A stretch of DNA of 64,000 nt from contig JAYODE010000017.1 in NCBI GenBank assembly GCA_038106185.1, forward strand, positions 1-64,000, in the 5' to 3' direction. Source of the stretch: UBA4582 sp038106185. GTDB lineage: Bacteria > Pseudomonadota > Gammaproteobacteria > Pseudomonadales > Azotimanducaceae. Every line of letters starts with the position of its first letter. Positions within the stretch are counted from its first letter, which is position 1. A program made the position numbers and the translations under genes. Positions 16,225-24,525 of the stretch are shown piece by piece. Under the pieces are notes generated by a model. It was not told the origin of the DNA and ran no database searches. It saw only the letters and a program-made list of their open reading frames with translations.

Positions 16225-17096
16225 TGCGGCAACCATTCTAGAATGCCATCGACAATGTCATCGATGAAGAGGTCGCGAAAGAAATGATCGGCGCCATCAA
16301 CCCATTGAACCGTGACATTGGGATTACTTTCAAACAGGGTGACTTGCGAGATGAATCCGGCGGCCAACGGATCTTCGGTGCCTTCGAACACCAGTACCGG
16401 GCGCTTGACGCTGCTCAATAGTGCCGGCGTGTTTCGGTTCGGTTCCGCGCCGTAGTATGACAGAAAGCTGCTCGCCAAAACCTCGGCCTGAGGACAGCTC
16501 AAGATCCCCGCCTTGATCACCGCGCTCGAGGACGCTTCAGCCTGTGCCATGACCTGTCCCAACGACTGACCAAACGCGGCTTCATAAGCGACCGCACTCT
16601 CGTCCGCACGCCAGGTCATGGGCGCAATCAGCACCAGCCCGTCGACTCCGAGCGCCGAATATTGCTGCTGATACAGCATCACCTGATTACCACCTCGAGA
16701 ATGGCCCATCAGGACTATGTGGTCGTTGAGCGTCCTGGAAAATTCTACCCATTGATTAATCTCTGCTGCAGCGTCGGCGTGATTGGCCTTGATCACAGCG
16801 TCACAGCTCATGAAACCCTGGCGATCGTTTACGCCGAGACTCAGGGTTATCGCCAGGCTCGAATATCCAGCATCGGCTAGCCCATTCTGAAGCTGAGCCA
16901 TTATTTCCATTCCGCCATGTGCCCAGGTTCCATGGACCAGCAGAAACAGCGGTCCCTCAGCCGATTGATGAGGCTCTTGCAGATTGGCATTCAGCAGTAC
17001 ACCCTGGTATTCAATCTGCACGGGGGTCGCAGATACCTTGTTTACCTGGAACAGGATAAGAAGACAGAGCAGCAGGTTCAATCGATTCAAGCGCAT
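16221..17096 (-). CDS. Exported alpha/beta hydrolase
   Basis: About 291 residues with a signal peptide (MRLNRLNLLLCLLILFQ). LFLLVHGTWAHGG holds the oxyanion turn, IVLMGHSRGGNQVMLYQQ the nucleophile Ser, VFEGTEDPLAAG the acid and VDGADHFFRD the His. The fold is certain, the substrate unknown. The ATG shares its A with the last base of the upstream MBL-fold gene stop, and the 3' end overlaps the thioredoxin gene, so it is locked in an operon with them. That context suggests a role tied to sulfur metabolism, for example cleaving a thioester or sulfur-containing ester. Confidence 0.82.
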   Translation of the reverse strand: MRLNRLNLLLCLLILFQVNKVSATPVQIEYQGVLLNANLQEPHQSAEGPLFLLVHGTWAHGGMEIMAQLQNGLADAGYSSLAITLSLGVNDRQGFMSCDAVIKANHADAAAEINQWVEFSRTLNDHIVLMGHSRGGNQVMLYQQQYSALGVDGLVLIAPMTWRADESAVAYEAAFGQSLGQVMAQAEASSSAVIKAGILSCPQAEVLASSFLSYYGAEPNRNTPALLSSVKRPVLVFEGTEDPLAAGFISQVTLFESNPNVTVQWVDGADHFFRDLFIDDIVDGILEWLPQ

Positions 17097-18103
17097 CAAA
17101 AAGACTCCATCTCCAGTGTTTGAAACAGTCGACCCGCATTCTTTGCTGCGAGCTCTTCAAAGGTGTCCAGGTGCGCATAGTCTGACTGGTCGATGGCATA
17201 CGCCTGCGGAAGATCGCCGCCATCATCGAGGATGGCTTGCACTCGATCTGTCAGAAACTGTAAATAGCCTTGGGTGGTTCTTCTCACAGTATCAAGATCC
17301 GTGGGTGCACCATGGCCCGGAATAAGGGTAACGGGTTGCAAGGCCGCCATGCGCTCAAATGACTCAATCCAGGCTGCGACATGGGTGTCAGGAAAGATCG
17401 CCAATAACCGCTGATGAAAAGCAATGTCTCCCGTGATCAGGGTTTTCTCGTTGGGCAACCAGACTGAAATGTCTCCCGGAGAATGGGCTTCGCCAAAGCT
17501 GATCACTTGAATCAAGCTATCTCCCAGGTTCAACTGCAGTTGTTGCTCAAACTCAAGATCGGGAATCGCCACATAGGTGCCCGCTGCCTTGTCCCGATTT
17601 CTGTCTGCCATGCTCTGCAGCACCCTCGCGCCCTGCTGCCGAATCGCGTCGGCTGCGAGTCGGTGCGCGATAATTTTCACGCCTTGATCGCGCCAATAGC
17701 TGTTGCCCAGAAACGCGTGGCCCTGACCATTTTCATTAATCAACCAGACAACGGGCAGATCGGTGATCTGCTTAATGGCTTGATGCAGCCTCGCTGCCAG
17801 CTGGTAACTGTCACCACCGTTGACAACAACGACTCCGGCGTTCGACAAGATGACGCTCAAATTATTGTTATGGCCGCCATTGGCGTAGGTCGGTGGACCC
17901 GTATCGCCAATGGCCACAAACAAACTCGCAGAAACCTGAGTCAATGTCAGCGGTGCCGAGACGAGATAGGCCCTGCTCTCGCCCTGCGCACCCACTGTCG
18001 CGCAGTAATGCAGTCCCCAACCAAGCAGAAGCAGCCGCATCGCTTGTCGGAATGGCAACAACAACCGTTTTGTTCGACGCATGTGATACATGGCTCTATA
18101 CAT
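17096..18103 (-). CDS. SoxH-like MBL-fold metallohydrolase, exported
   Basis: A protein of up to 335 residues with an N-terminal hydrophobic segment (MRLLLLGWGLHYCATVGA). ENGQGHAFLGNSYW replaces the usual HxHxDH motif with a reduced metal site. EAHSPGDISVWLPNEKTLITGD and LIPGHGAPTDLD supply the later His and Asp ligands. This arrangement resembles SoxH and quinoprotein-relay metallohydrolases, proteins of unclear function often encoded with Sox genes. Several ATGs at the N-terminus make the exact start uncertain. It is divergent from the YeeE pair across a 115-bp AT-rich control region. Confidence 0.78.
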   Translation of the reverse strand: MYRAMYHMRRTKRLLLPFRQAMRLLLLGWGLHYCATVGAQGESRAYLVSAPLTLTQVSASLFVAIGDTGPPTYANGGHNNNLSVILSNAGVVVVNGGDSYQLAARLHQAIKQITDLPVVWLINENGQGHAFLGNSYWRDQGVKIIAHRLAADAIRQQGARVLQSMADRNRDKAAGTYVAIPDLEFEQQLQLNLGDSLIQVISFGEAHSPGDISVWLPNEKTLITGDIAFHQRLLAIFPDTHVAAWIESFERMAALQPVTLIPGHGAPTDLDTVRRTTQGYLQFLTDRVQAILDDGGDLPQAYAIDQSDYAHLDTFEELAAKNAGRLFQTLEMESF

Positions 18104-18158
18104 GGGTATTCACTGTCTCTTGGAGAATAAATTCGGCGCACTGACCCGATGGCATATC

Positions 18159-18191
18159 AGTATACCTTAATATAATAAGATGCTAAATTAA
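18159..18191 (+). promoter_or_regulatory. AT-rich operator-like motif upstream of the YeeE pair
   Basis: The element begins AGTAT, contains ATATAAT and ends GCTAAATTAA. It matches the element upstream of the FadL-like gene (27231-27263) at about 25 of 34 compared positions with identical spacing. It lies in the divergent spacer between the SoxH-like and YeeE genes, a natural position for a shared regulator site. Confidence 0.5.
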
Positions 18192-18218
18192 TCGCTCTTC
18201 TATTGGAGGTGCACATAT

Positions 18219-18758
18219 ATGAATGATAAACCGATTATTTCCTGGAAAGTCGCTGGTGTCGCACTAGGACTGCTGCTGACGCTAGCGACCTACTTGGTTT
18301 CACCACTCGGCGTATCGACACAGTTTGTTGTGACCGACGCGATCGTTTTGCATAAGGTCGCACCTACTGTCGCCGAGGGCAACGCCTACTTGTCTAAATA
18401 TGGCGAGGAAGGAGATTGGGGGATTGGCTACGGCTGGATGCTCATTCTCGGCATGATGGTTGGTGGTGGCGTTACGGCTTTGCTGTTTCGCGACAAGCAG
18501 CCCGAGGGCGATAAGGGCTCGATGCCGGCCATGTGGCAAGCCAAGTTTGGCCCGTCCGAGACCAAACGTTACGCGGCTTCCTTTCTCGGCGGCCTGCTAC
18601 TGTTATTTGGCGCACGCTTGGCTGGCGGCTGCACCAGCGGCCATATGATCAGCGGTATCTCGCAACTGGCGGTAAGTTCGATGATATTTGGCGTGGTCAC
18701 TTTTGCGGTTGCCATCTTGGTGGCTAAGCTAATCTATAACAACCAGGTGAGGATATAG
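18219..18758 (+). CDS. YeeE/YedE family membrane protein, N-terminal half type
   Basis: A 179-residue membrane protein; the ATG has GGAGGT eight bases upstream. LAGGCTSGHMISGISQLAVS is the Cys pore motif of YeeE/YedE transporters. An extra N-terminal periplasmic segment (residues about 30-70) separates the first two membrane spans. It is followed within 2 bp by the partner half-transporter. Probable role: movement of thiosulfate or a related reduced sulfur species. The AT-rich motif at 18159 suggests co-regulation with Sox genes. Confidence 0.87.
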   Translation: MNDKPIISWKVAGVALGLLLTLATYLVSPLGVSTQFVVTDAIVLHKVAPTVAEGNAYLSKYGEEGDWGIGYGWMLILGMMVGGGVTALLFRDKQPEGDKGSMPAMWQAKFGPSETKRYAASFLGGLLLLFGARLAGGCTSGHMISGISQLAVSSMIFGVVTFAVAILVAKLIYNNQVRI

Positions 18759-18760
18759 TA

Positions 18761-19288
18761 ATGACGTTAGTAATTGGATTTCTCATCGGCTGCGCCTTTG
18801 GCGCAATTCTTTTTCTCGGTGGCGCGTCTAGCTACCGCAAAATCCTTGGCACCTTGCTCCTCAAAGATATGACCATTATCAAGTTAATGATGACAGCTAT
18901 TGGTGTTGGAACGCTGGGCATTTACCTGTTGGATCAGGGCGGCCTTGCACACATGAGCATTAAACCCGCCTATATCTGGGGCATTGTCGCTGGGGGCGCG
19001 ATTTTTGGTACTGGCTGGGCAGTTTCTGGCTACTGTCCCGGGACCTGTCTGGTGGGGTCTGCAGAGGGTAAGTTTGATGCTATTGCGACGCTACTCGGCG
19101 GCTTGGTCGGCGCACTGATTTTTGCCTGGGCCTTTCCCGTCATGGATGCTTGGCTATTGCAAAATGCCAATTTTGGTAAGATTACAGTTCAAAGCCTGCT
19201 TGGTATCAACGGTCTGTATCTCGCGATTCCCATGAGCCTTGCGATGCTATATTCCGCATTTTTCTTACTGAAGGATCGCTACGAATAA
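18761..19288 (+). CDS. YeeE/YedE family membrane protein, C-terminal half type
   Basis: A 175-residue membrane protein with WAVSGYCPGTCLVGSAEGK, the second-half CPG motif. It starts two bases after the preceding stop, so the pair is translated together and should assemble into one transporter. It is more divergent from the 14751 gene than expected for a recent duplication, suggesting two separate systems. Confidence 0.87.
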   Translation: MTLVIGFLIGCAFGAILFLGGASSYRKILGTLLLKDMTIIKLMMTAIGVGTLGIYLLDQGGLAHMSIKPAYIWGIVAGGAIFGTGWAVSGYCPGTCLVGSAEGKFDAIATLLGGLVGALIFAWAFPVMDAWLLQNANFGKITVQSLLGINGLYLAIPMSLAMLYSAFFLLKDRYE

Positions 19289-19327
19289 CCCGATGTTGCG
19301 ATGCTGCGACTCATCCGCGCGGCTGAC

Positions 19328-19380
19328 CCACTGGGCTCATCCACTGGGCTCATCCACTCGGCTCATCCACTCGGCTCATC
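19328..19380. repeat. 13-nt tandem repeat, four copies
   Basis: CCACTGGGCTCAT at 19328 and 19341, then CCACTCGGCTCAT at 19354 and 19367. It lies between the convergent YeeE pair and the DsrE-like gene, a 236-bp spacer with no gene. Confidence 0.95.
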
Positions 19381-19524
19381 TAAGGGCCAGAGCAGGCAGT
19401 AGCATCTGTTTGCTCTGGTTACTTGTTTGACTCGTATCGACTCGTTGACCTGCGTCGCACACCTGCCACGTCTTTCGTTGGCTCGTCTTCACCCGGCCGT
19501 CGTCGATATTCTCGAACCACCAGC

Positions 19525-19974
19525 CTAAGGGTGGATCTGAGTATAGCCCGCCTGGATTTGTTCCAGCATGAACGCGACGCCTGTTTGGACGCCTATTACA
19601 CCTGGTAGTGGAACCGGCCGCACCCCGGTTTTGCGCTGGATCGAATCGAGAGTGTTCTTGCAGACGTAGAACCTGACGCCGTTGGCCATCAAACTGTCTA
19701 TTCGAAGTGTGTCGAGATTGGGTTCACCCGTCAGCATATGCACCCCGGCCCCAAATGCAATGACTTCAATGTCGATATAATCAGGTCCCTTGTAGTACTT
19801 AATAAGGTTGTTAGCAATATCCAGCACTGCCGTATACTTTGCCGGATCGGCATCACTGACCTGCAGAATCACCTGCTGTTCAGCGAAAGGTTTTTGCTCC
19901 GAGGCTTTTGCGTTTACGACAAAAAAGGACAGTAAAATAAGCAGAAGCCTTATCCTTGGGTGAGGATTTAACAT
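19525..19974 (-). CDS. Exported DsrE-family protein
   Basis: About 149 residues from the ATG at 19974, starting with a signal peptide (RLLLILLSFFVVNAKAS). The mature domain (VILQVSDADPAKYTAVLDIA, then IEVIAFGAGVHMLTG, then GVRFYVCKNTLDSI) follows the DsrE/DsrF-like fold, with one conserved-position Cys in FYVCKNTL. Cytoplasmic DsrE proteins carry sulfur on a Cys; secreted forms are common beside Sox genes and are of unknown function. It is the last gene downstream of soxB, 87 bp after its stop. Confidence 0.82.
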   Translation of the reverse strand: MLNPHPRIRLLLILLSFFVVNAKASEQKPFAEQQVILQVSDADPAKYTAVLDIANNLIKYYKGPDYIDIEVIAFGAGVHMLTGEPNLDTLRIDSLMANGVRFYVCKNTLDSIQRKTGVRPVPLPGVIGVQTGVAFMLEQIQAGYTQIHP

Positions 19975-20061
19975 GGGCACTTTCTCTAAGTCAGACTTTA
20001 AAGTTTTCGATCTTCGATCGCAGACCAATGTTGCTTAGTTGCGACGACTGCATCGTCAGTA

Positions 20062-21819
20062 TTACACGATTTCACCAGCATAGTCGGCGATCCCTGGGTT
20101 GCCGCGCACGCCCTTGAGCCTGGGCGTGTCGATTTTCTCCAGATGAATTGTCTTTCTATCCCGTAGATGATCAGCGACGACATTCCAGACATCAGGGCCT
20201 GTCGACTGAGAGCCAACCGTCGCCCAGCCAGCCACCTTATATTTCTTGCTCTCTTGAATAGGCGCGCCATTCGTCAGCATCATGTCAGTTATCCGCTTAC
20301 CCATGCTAGCACCTGGCTCGCAGGTATAGCTCATGCCACCGGTACGAACCATATCGCCACCCTGTTGATAATAGGGATCGGCATTGAATAGATTGTCAGC
20401 GACACTTTCCAAAACTTCTTTAAGTTCAGCACCCGACATCTCACGAACATAGGTTTCCGGATAGGTCATACAGGTCTGGTCCAGCACCCTCTCCATGGTG
20501 ATGGGTTCACCCGGCAGGACCGATGTACCCCAGCGAAACCCTGGCGATAAACTGATTTCTGCATCCAGTTGCTCTGTTAACGCCGAACAAATGACTTGAT
20601 CAAATGTTCCGTTAAAATTCCCTCGCCGATACAACAGGGTATCGGCGACGCCCAGCTCTTCATCAAGCGTCTTCAAGTAGGGTGCCCTGACTCGATTGAT
20701 GTAATCCTGCATCTTTGTATCGGCGGTCAGCAGGTTCGAAAAAACCGGCAATAGCTGATATCGGTAACCGCTGACCCCGGCCGGACCAAAGGCAAGATCC
20801 AGAACACCCACAAACTTGCCGTTAGACCCGGCATTTGTCACGACCGTGATGCCGCCTGCATTTTTAACACTAACAGGAATGGGTACACCGTCATGCGTAT
20901 GACCACCGAGAATAAAATCGATGCCTCGAACTCGACTCGCGAGCTTGAGGTCAACATCCATACCATTGTGAGACAACAGAATCACTGCGTCAGGTTGTTC
21001 GGCGCCACGCACTTGGTCGACGACTTGCTGCAGATCCTCTTCTCGAATGCCAAAGGTCCAATGAGGGATAAACCGCTGCGGATTCGCGATCGGGGTATAA
21101 GGAAACGCCTGACCAATGACCGCAATTCGTCGACCATTGACAACCTTGACAACATAAGGGGGAAAGATATGACCACTGTCTTCACTGAACATGGGTATAC
21201 CTTCAAACAAGGCGTCATCCGACGCCTTTACATTCTGAGCGACAAAATCACCTCGAAACAGGCTCGCATTTTTCAGAACTTCCGCTTCCTCGTAAGTGAA
21301 CTCCCAGTGACCAGTCATCACATCCACGCCTAACAGATTACAGGCGCCTACCATATCTTGGCCTCGAGTCCACAATGCGGTCCCCGAGCCTTGCCAGGTA
21401 TCACCACCATCCAGCAGTAACGATCCCTGGGCTTCACTTCTCAGTTGCTGAATCAGAGTCGACAGATGGGCAAAGCCGCCCACTCGCCCGTAACGTGCGG
21501 CAGCTTCGCTGAAATCCAGATAGGTTAATGCATGAAGGTCTCGAGAGGTCATGCCAGGGACTAGATCTAGCAGGTTTTTGCCCACCCGGTGGGGTATCTG
21601 GCCGAAAGCCGAGCCGATCCCGAGATTGACATTGGGCTCGCGAAAATAAACTGGATTCAACTGCGCATGGGTATCGGTGATATGTAATATTCGGCTCTGA
21701 CCAAACGGCGAAAGCTGATAAATATCGGCTTCTCTCGCGGGTCGCAACGTCGTACATCCCGAGACAGTCGCTGCAATCCAGGTTTTCGCCAGTATGCCTA
21801 AAAATTCCCGTCGATCCAT
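20062..21819 (-). CDS. soxB: Thiosulfohydrolase SoxB
   Basis: A 585-residue protein of the 5'-nucleotidase superfamily with an N-terminal twin-arginine-like signal (MDRREFLGILAKTWIAATVS). Metal ligands are in HITDTHAQLNPVYFREP, DGGDTWQGSGTALWTRGQD, LSHNGMD and FILGGHTHDG. The SoxB-specific insertion with DVMTGHWEFTYEE is present. SoxB hydrolyses the sulfone group from SoxY-bound thiosulfonate in the periplasm. Its place at the downstream end of the Sox operon is usual. The Tat signal fits cytoplasmic metal loading. Confidence 0.97.
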   Translation of the reverse strand: MDRREFLGILAKTWIAATVSGCTTLRPAREADIYQLSPFGQSRILHITDTHAQLNPVYFREPNVNLGIGSAFGQIPHRVGKNLLDLVPGMTSRDLHALTYLDFSEAAARYGRVGGFAHLSTLIQQLRSEAQGSLLLDGGDTWQGSGTALWTRGQDMVGACNLLGVDVMTGHWEFTYEEAEVLKNASLFRGDFVAQNVKASDDALFEGIPMFSEDSGHIFPPYVVKVVNGRRIAVIGQAFPYTPIANPQRFIPHWTFGIREEDLQQVVDQVRGAEQPDAVILLSHNGMDVDLKLASRVRGIDFILGGHTHDGVPIPVSVKNAGGITVVTNAGSNGKFVGVLDLAFGPAGVSGYRYQLLPVFSNLLTADTKMQDYINRVRAPYLKTLDEELGVADTLLYRRGNFNGTFDQVICSALTEQLDAEISLSPGFRWGTSVLPGEPITMERVLDQTCMTYPETYVREMSGAELKEVLESVADNLFNADPYYQQGGDMVRTGGMSYTCEPGASMGKRITDMMLTNGAPIQESKKYKVAGWATVGSQSTGPDVWNVVADHLRDRKTIHLEKIDTPRLKGVRGNPGIADYAGEIV

Positions 21820-21843
21820 GATGACATCGCTTCCTGAGGATTA

Positions 21844-21878
21844 TTGCTGAAGTCTGTTGCTGAAGTCTGTTGCTGAAG
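21844..21878. repeat. 13-nt tandem repeat, 2.7 copies
   Basis: TTGCTGAAGTCTG at 21844 and 21857 and a partial copy at 21870, in the spacer between the SoxXA-binding-like gene and soxB. Confidence 0.9.
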
Positions 21879-21929
21879 CCGAATTAGGAGGCACTTTTCT
21901 TCCGACTAACCGCTCAATGCTCTGATTGC

Positions 21930-22259
21930 CTAATGCGGCACTCGGTCGCGCCAGACTTTCTGCTCTTTATCAGCCTGAGCGATCGCGGCATTGGCTGTGA
22001 ATAACGCTCTTTCGGCAGCCACCAGCGCCGTAACCTCATCGTTAGCATTGAGAGCTGCTGTCGCGTCAGCCAGTAATTTACCGGTGATGGTCCAGGCATG
22101 TTGGCGCTGGTGAGCGAGCTCATTTGCCGCCCGTGCTGCATCGAGAATGGACTGAACGTCTTGCTGCTGCACAGCAGACTTAACGTCTTTCGGCTCAGAG
22201 CAACCGAAAATAAGGATTACCAGACTTGCCATGAGTAATGTCTTCATAGTCATCATCAT
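21930..22259 (-). CDS. SoxXA-binding-like lipoprotein (SoxK/SAXB candidate)
   Basis: A 109-residue protein whose ATG directly follows the soxA stop. The signal peptide ends in a lipobox-like LVILIFGC, so it should be lipid-anchored. The mature part is Ala-rich and helical (VQSILDAARAANELAHQRQH, then WTITGKLLADATAALNANDE). Size, lipobox, composition and position beside soxA fit the SoxXA-binding proteins described in some sulfur oxidisers, which stimulate SoxXA. The assignment rests on context more than on motif. Confidence 0.65.
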   Translation of the reverse strand: MMMTMKTLLMASLVILIFGCSEPKDVKSAVQQQDVQSILDAARAANELAHQRQHAWTITGKLLADATAALNANDEVTALVAAERALFTANAAIAQADKEQKVWRDRVPH

Positions 22260-23093
22260 TTACTTCCTGCTCGCTGGACCGTTGAGCTCCATGCCATTGT
22301 TCATGTAAGTGAGAAAGTATTCGAGGTTTCGATAGGCTTCACTTTGCGGCGCCAGACCTACTGCACCTACCTGTTCATTACACTCTATGAAGCGTTTGTG
22401 CAGACTACCGACTTGCTCCCACTTAAATCGGTAGGCCGGCCAGTGGGTGGCATGGCCTACTGAAGCACTCAAAATCTCGGCTCTGAGCATATTGCCCACG
22501 GTATTCATGTGACAACTGCTACAGGCGAAGTCCAGCTGACCGCGACGCTCATAGTAGAATTGCTTGCCCTGCTCATACGCAGCCAGCCCTGCCTCCGGGA
22601 CCTTGATGTCAAAGTGCTCACCGCGGGAGGTAAATGCCATGTATGCCGTGATATAGGCCATCTCGTCTCCCAGGTAGTCAAGGGCTGGCGCATTATTGGC
22701 CGCTCGACACTGATTAAGCGCAAGCTCGAGGGTAATAACACTGTTGGAGACTTCATCGAAATAGGGAAACTGTTGCTTGATACCGAGACCCTGGTTGGCA
22801 AAACACCCGCCGTAGGTTTCCCCATTGCTGAAGGGAGCCTCAAACAAGGCTCGCCCCTCGTCGACGGCCAACTCGTACGGCGGAAACTCCTCCATCTCCT
22901 GCCACTGAGCGCGTTTGGCCGCATCCAGAGCATAAGCACCGTCCTTGTGTGCCTGAATATCAATCATTGGAAAACGGTCTGTATAAAACTTTACAAAGGC
23001 ACTACGATCGGATTCAGGATCAGCATAAGCGTGACCGACGCCTACCAGGATAATCATGACGCCAAGTAAAATTTTCATAGCCAGTCCTTTCAT
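22260..23093 (-). CDS. soxA: Cytochrome SoxA (mono-heme type)
   Basis: A 277-residue secreted c-type cytochrome. It has a signal peptide (MKILLGVMIILVGVGHAYA), then the N-terminal domain with GGCFANQG and LNQCRAANN, whose cysteines are not in a CxxCH. The C-terminal domain has FACSSCHMNTVGN as the only heme site. RFIECNEQVGAVGL holds the axial Cys that is persulfidated in characterised SoxAX. This is the mono-heme version of the family. With SoxX it conjugates thiosulfate to SoxY. It adjoins the SoxXA-binding-like gene with 0 bp between. Confidence 0.96.
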   Translation of the reverse strand: MKGLAMKILLGVMIILVGVGHAYADPESDRSAFVKFYTDRFPMIDIQAHKDGAYALDAAKRAQWQEMEEFPPYELAVDEGRALFEAPFSNGETYGGCFANQGLGIKQQFPYFDEVSNSVITLELALNQCRAANNAPALDYLGDEMAYITAYMAFTSRGEHFDIKVPEAGLAAYEQGKQFYYERRGQLDFACSSCHMNTVGNMLRAEILSASVGHATHWPAYRFKWEQVGSLHKRFIECNEQVGAVGLAPQSEAYRNLEYFLTYMNNGMELNGPASRK

Positions 23094-23217
23094 TGATTTG
23101 CTTTACAGCCTCTAAATAGCGCGTTTCACTTTAGCAATCACGGTATTGGGCTAGTTGAACGCCCTGAGGCAATGAGGGGCTTGAATGCCAAGCATTTAAA
23201 GGCCCCCATGTCACCCG

Positions 23218-23532
23218 CTATTTAAGTGCCAGGCTGCCTTCTGACGATTCACCTAAGTTGTCAGTCCAGCTAACTTTAATGGTATCGCCCGCTTTCGCCT
23301 GATTAACCTTAAAGGCGAAATAAGGATTTTTTGAAACAGAGGTACCCCATTCAGCAGTCAATACAACATTACCGTTATGTTCACAGGTCACCTGCTCGAT
23401 GAAATGTGCAGGTATCACTGCGCCCGCCTCATCTCGGCGGGTGCCTGTTTCCATCGGGTGCTCCATCAGCACTTTAATTTCTGCGACACCGTTAACGACC
23501 TTGCCACGCATTTTTACTGGTCTTGATTCCAT
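23218..23532 (-). CDS. soxZ: Sulfur carrier complex subunit SoxZ
   Basis: A 104-residue beta-sandwich protein without signal peptide, beginning ESRPVKMRGKVVNGVAEIKV and including MEHPMETGTRRD, VIPAHFIEQVTC and KAGDTIKVSWTDNLGES, all standard SoxZ. It is exported with SoxY through the Tat signal on SoxY and supports SoxY as sulfur carrier. It lies 12 bp behind soxY. Confidence 0.97.
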   Translation of the reverse strand: MESRPVKMRGKVVNGVAEIKVLMEHPMETGTRRDEAGAVIPAHFIEQVTCEHNGNVVLTAEWGTSVSKNPYFAFKVNQAKAGDTIKVSWTDNLGESSEGSLALK

Positions 23533-23544
23533 TGCTCTTCTCCT

Positions 23545-24151
23545 TTAGCCGCCACATCCGCCGATGGTGACTTTCACTTCTCGTCCGGTCATATAGATAG
23601 TACTGGGAGTCTTGACCAAGGCTCGTACCATTGAGCTTTTACCCATCTTCACTCGCAGTGAAACGTCTGCGGCAGAAAACTGAGTCAATTTGAAACTTGC
23701 AGATAGTGGATTGGGATTCATGTCGATGACCACATAAATCGCCTCTGCTCCGGCTATCGTCGTGGCAACAGTAACGGGGACAACCGCACCATTCTCGGCA
23801 ATATCGGGAATATCCAGCTTAATGTCACTACTCTCGACAATGGGCAGGTCACCGAACAATTCGCGATAAACACTGTCGAGTTTGGTTGCCTCGAAGGCCT
23901 TAGTGGCTCGCGCGAATACTTGCAAGGGTATGGCGCCAAGAGCAATCACCGACATCAGCCCTTGAAGGAACCGGCGTCGAGTGGGATGTTGAGATANNNN
24001 NNNNNNNNNNNNNNNNNNNNNNNNNNNNNNNNNNNNNNNNNNNNNNNNNNNNNNNNNNNNNNNNNNNNNNNNNNNNNNNNNNNNNNNNNNNNNNNNGAGA
24101 TACTGGCCGAGATACTGGTCGAGACGCTGATCGAGACGGTCGAATCTGCAT
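23545..24151 (-). CDS. soxY: Sulfur carrier protein SoxY, with repeat-bearing N-terminus (spans assembly gap)
   Basis: The C-terminus ends KVTIGGCGG, the swinging-arm GGCGG whose Cys carries the sulfur intermediate. Upstream is TRRRFLQGLMSVIALGAIP, a Tat signal directly beside the gap. Across the gap, an ATG at 24151 with AGGAGA upstream opens MQIRPSRSASRPVSRPVS, where a 12-nt unit encodes SRPV. The other flank resumes with TCT CAA CAT CCC in the same unit phase, so the frame should stay open through the gap whatever the copy number. The ATG at 24155 is in another frame. An N-terminal repeat extension ahead of the Tat motif is unusual for SoxY. Confidence 0.88.
23991..24138. repeat. 12-nt tandem repeat interrupted by an assembly gap
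   Basis: GAGATACTGGCC-type units: one partial copy left of the gap and about three and a half degenerating copies to its right (24097, 24109, 24121, 24133). On the minus strand they encode SRPV-like units of SoxY. Confidence 0.9.
23997..24096. other. Assembly gap (100 N)
   Basis: Exactly 100 N inside the SoxY N-terminal repeat. Confidence 0.98.
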
Positions 24152-24171
24152 GCATTTCTCCTGAAAATAAC

Positions 24172-24525
24172 TTAAATAGTGAGAACGAAATCAACCACGC
24201 GATCAATTTCCGCTTCGGTTAGAATACTATGCCGGCCGTAGGGCGGCATCACTGTATTCGGATTGCGAATTGCGGCATCCCAGATCTGCGCGCGCAAAAC
24301 CGCCCGGTCTGGGAACCTCAATTTCATTTGGATGAGCGGCGGCCCGACATTACCGGGCAGCTCACCCCCCGGAATCATGTGACACGACAAGCAGTTACCA
24401 GCGTTTCGGTCAAAGGCCAGCGCCTTGCCTGCCGCGATACGCTCATCCAGTGACTCTGCCAGCAGCGCCCCGGGTATCAAGGCGACCAGCAGCAGCAATC
24501 GAGACATTAATTGGCTGTTTTTCAT
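24172..24525 (-). CDS. soxX: Cytochrome SoxX
   Basis: A 117-residue secreted mono-heme cytochrome c. The signal peptide is MSRLLLLVALIPGALLAES; heme binding is at NAGNCLSCHMIPGGELPGNV; NTVMPPYGRHSILTEAEIDR supplies the distal Met region typical of SoxX. It partners SoxA in thiosulfate conjugation. The start overlaps the soxD stop by ATGA. Gene order soxC-soxD-soxX-soxY-soxZ-soxA differs from the common soxXYZA order. Confidence 0.95.
   Translation of the reverse strand: MKNSQLMSRLLLLVALIPGALLAESLDERIAAGKALAFDRNAGNCLSCHMIPGGELPGNVGPPLIQMKLRFPDRAVLRAQIWDAAIRNPNTVMPPYGRHSILTEAEIDRVVDFVLTI

Noticed and set aside
20062..21819. Generic 5'-nucleotidase
   Set aside because: The SoxB-type signal, the HWEFTYEE segment and the Sox neighbours specify SoxB.
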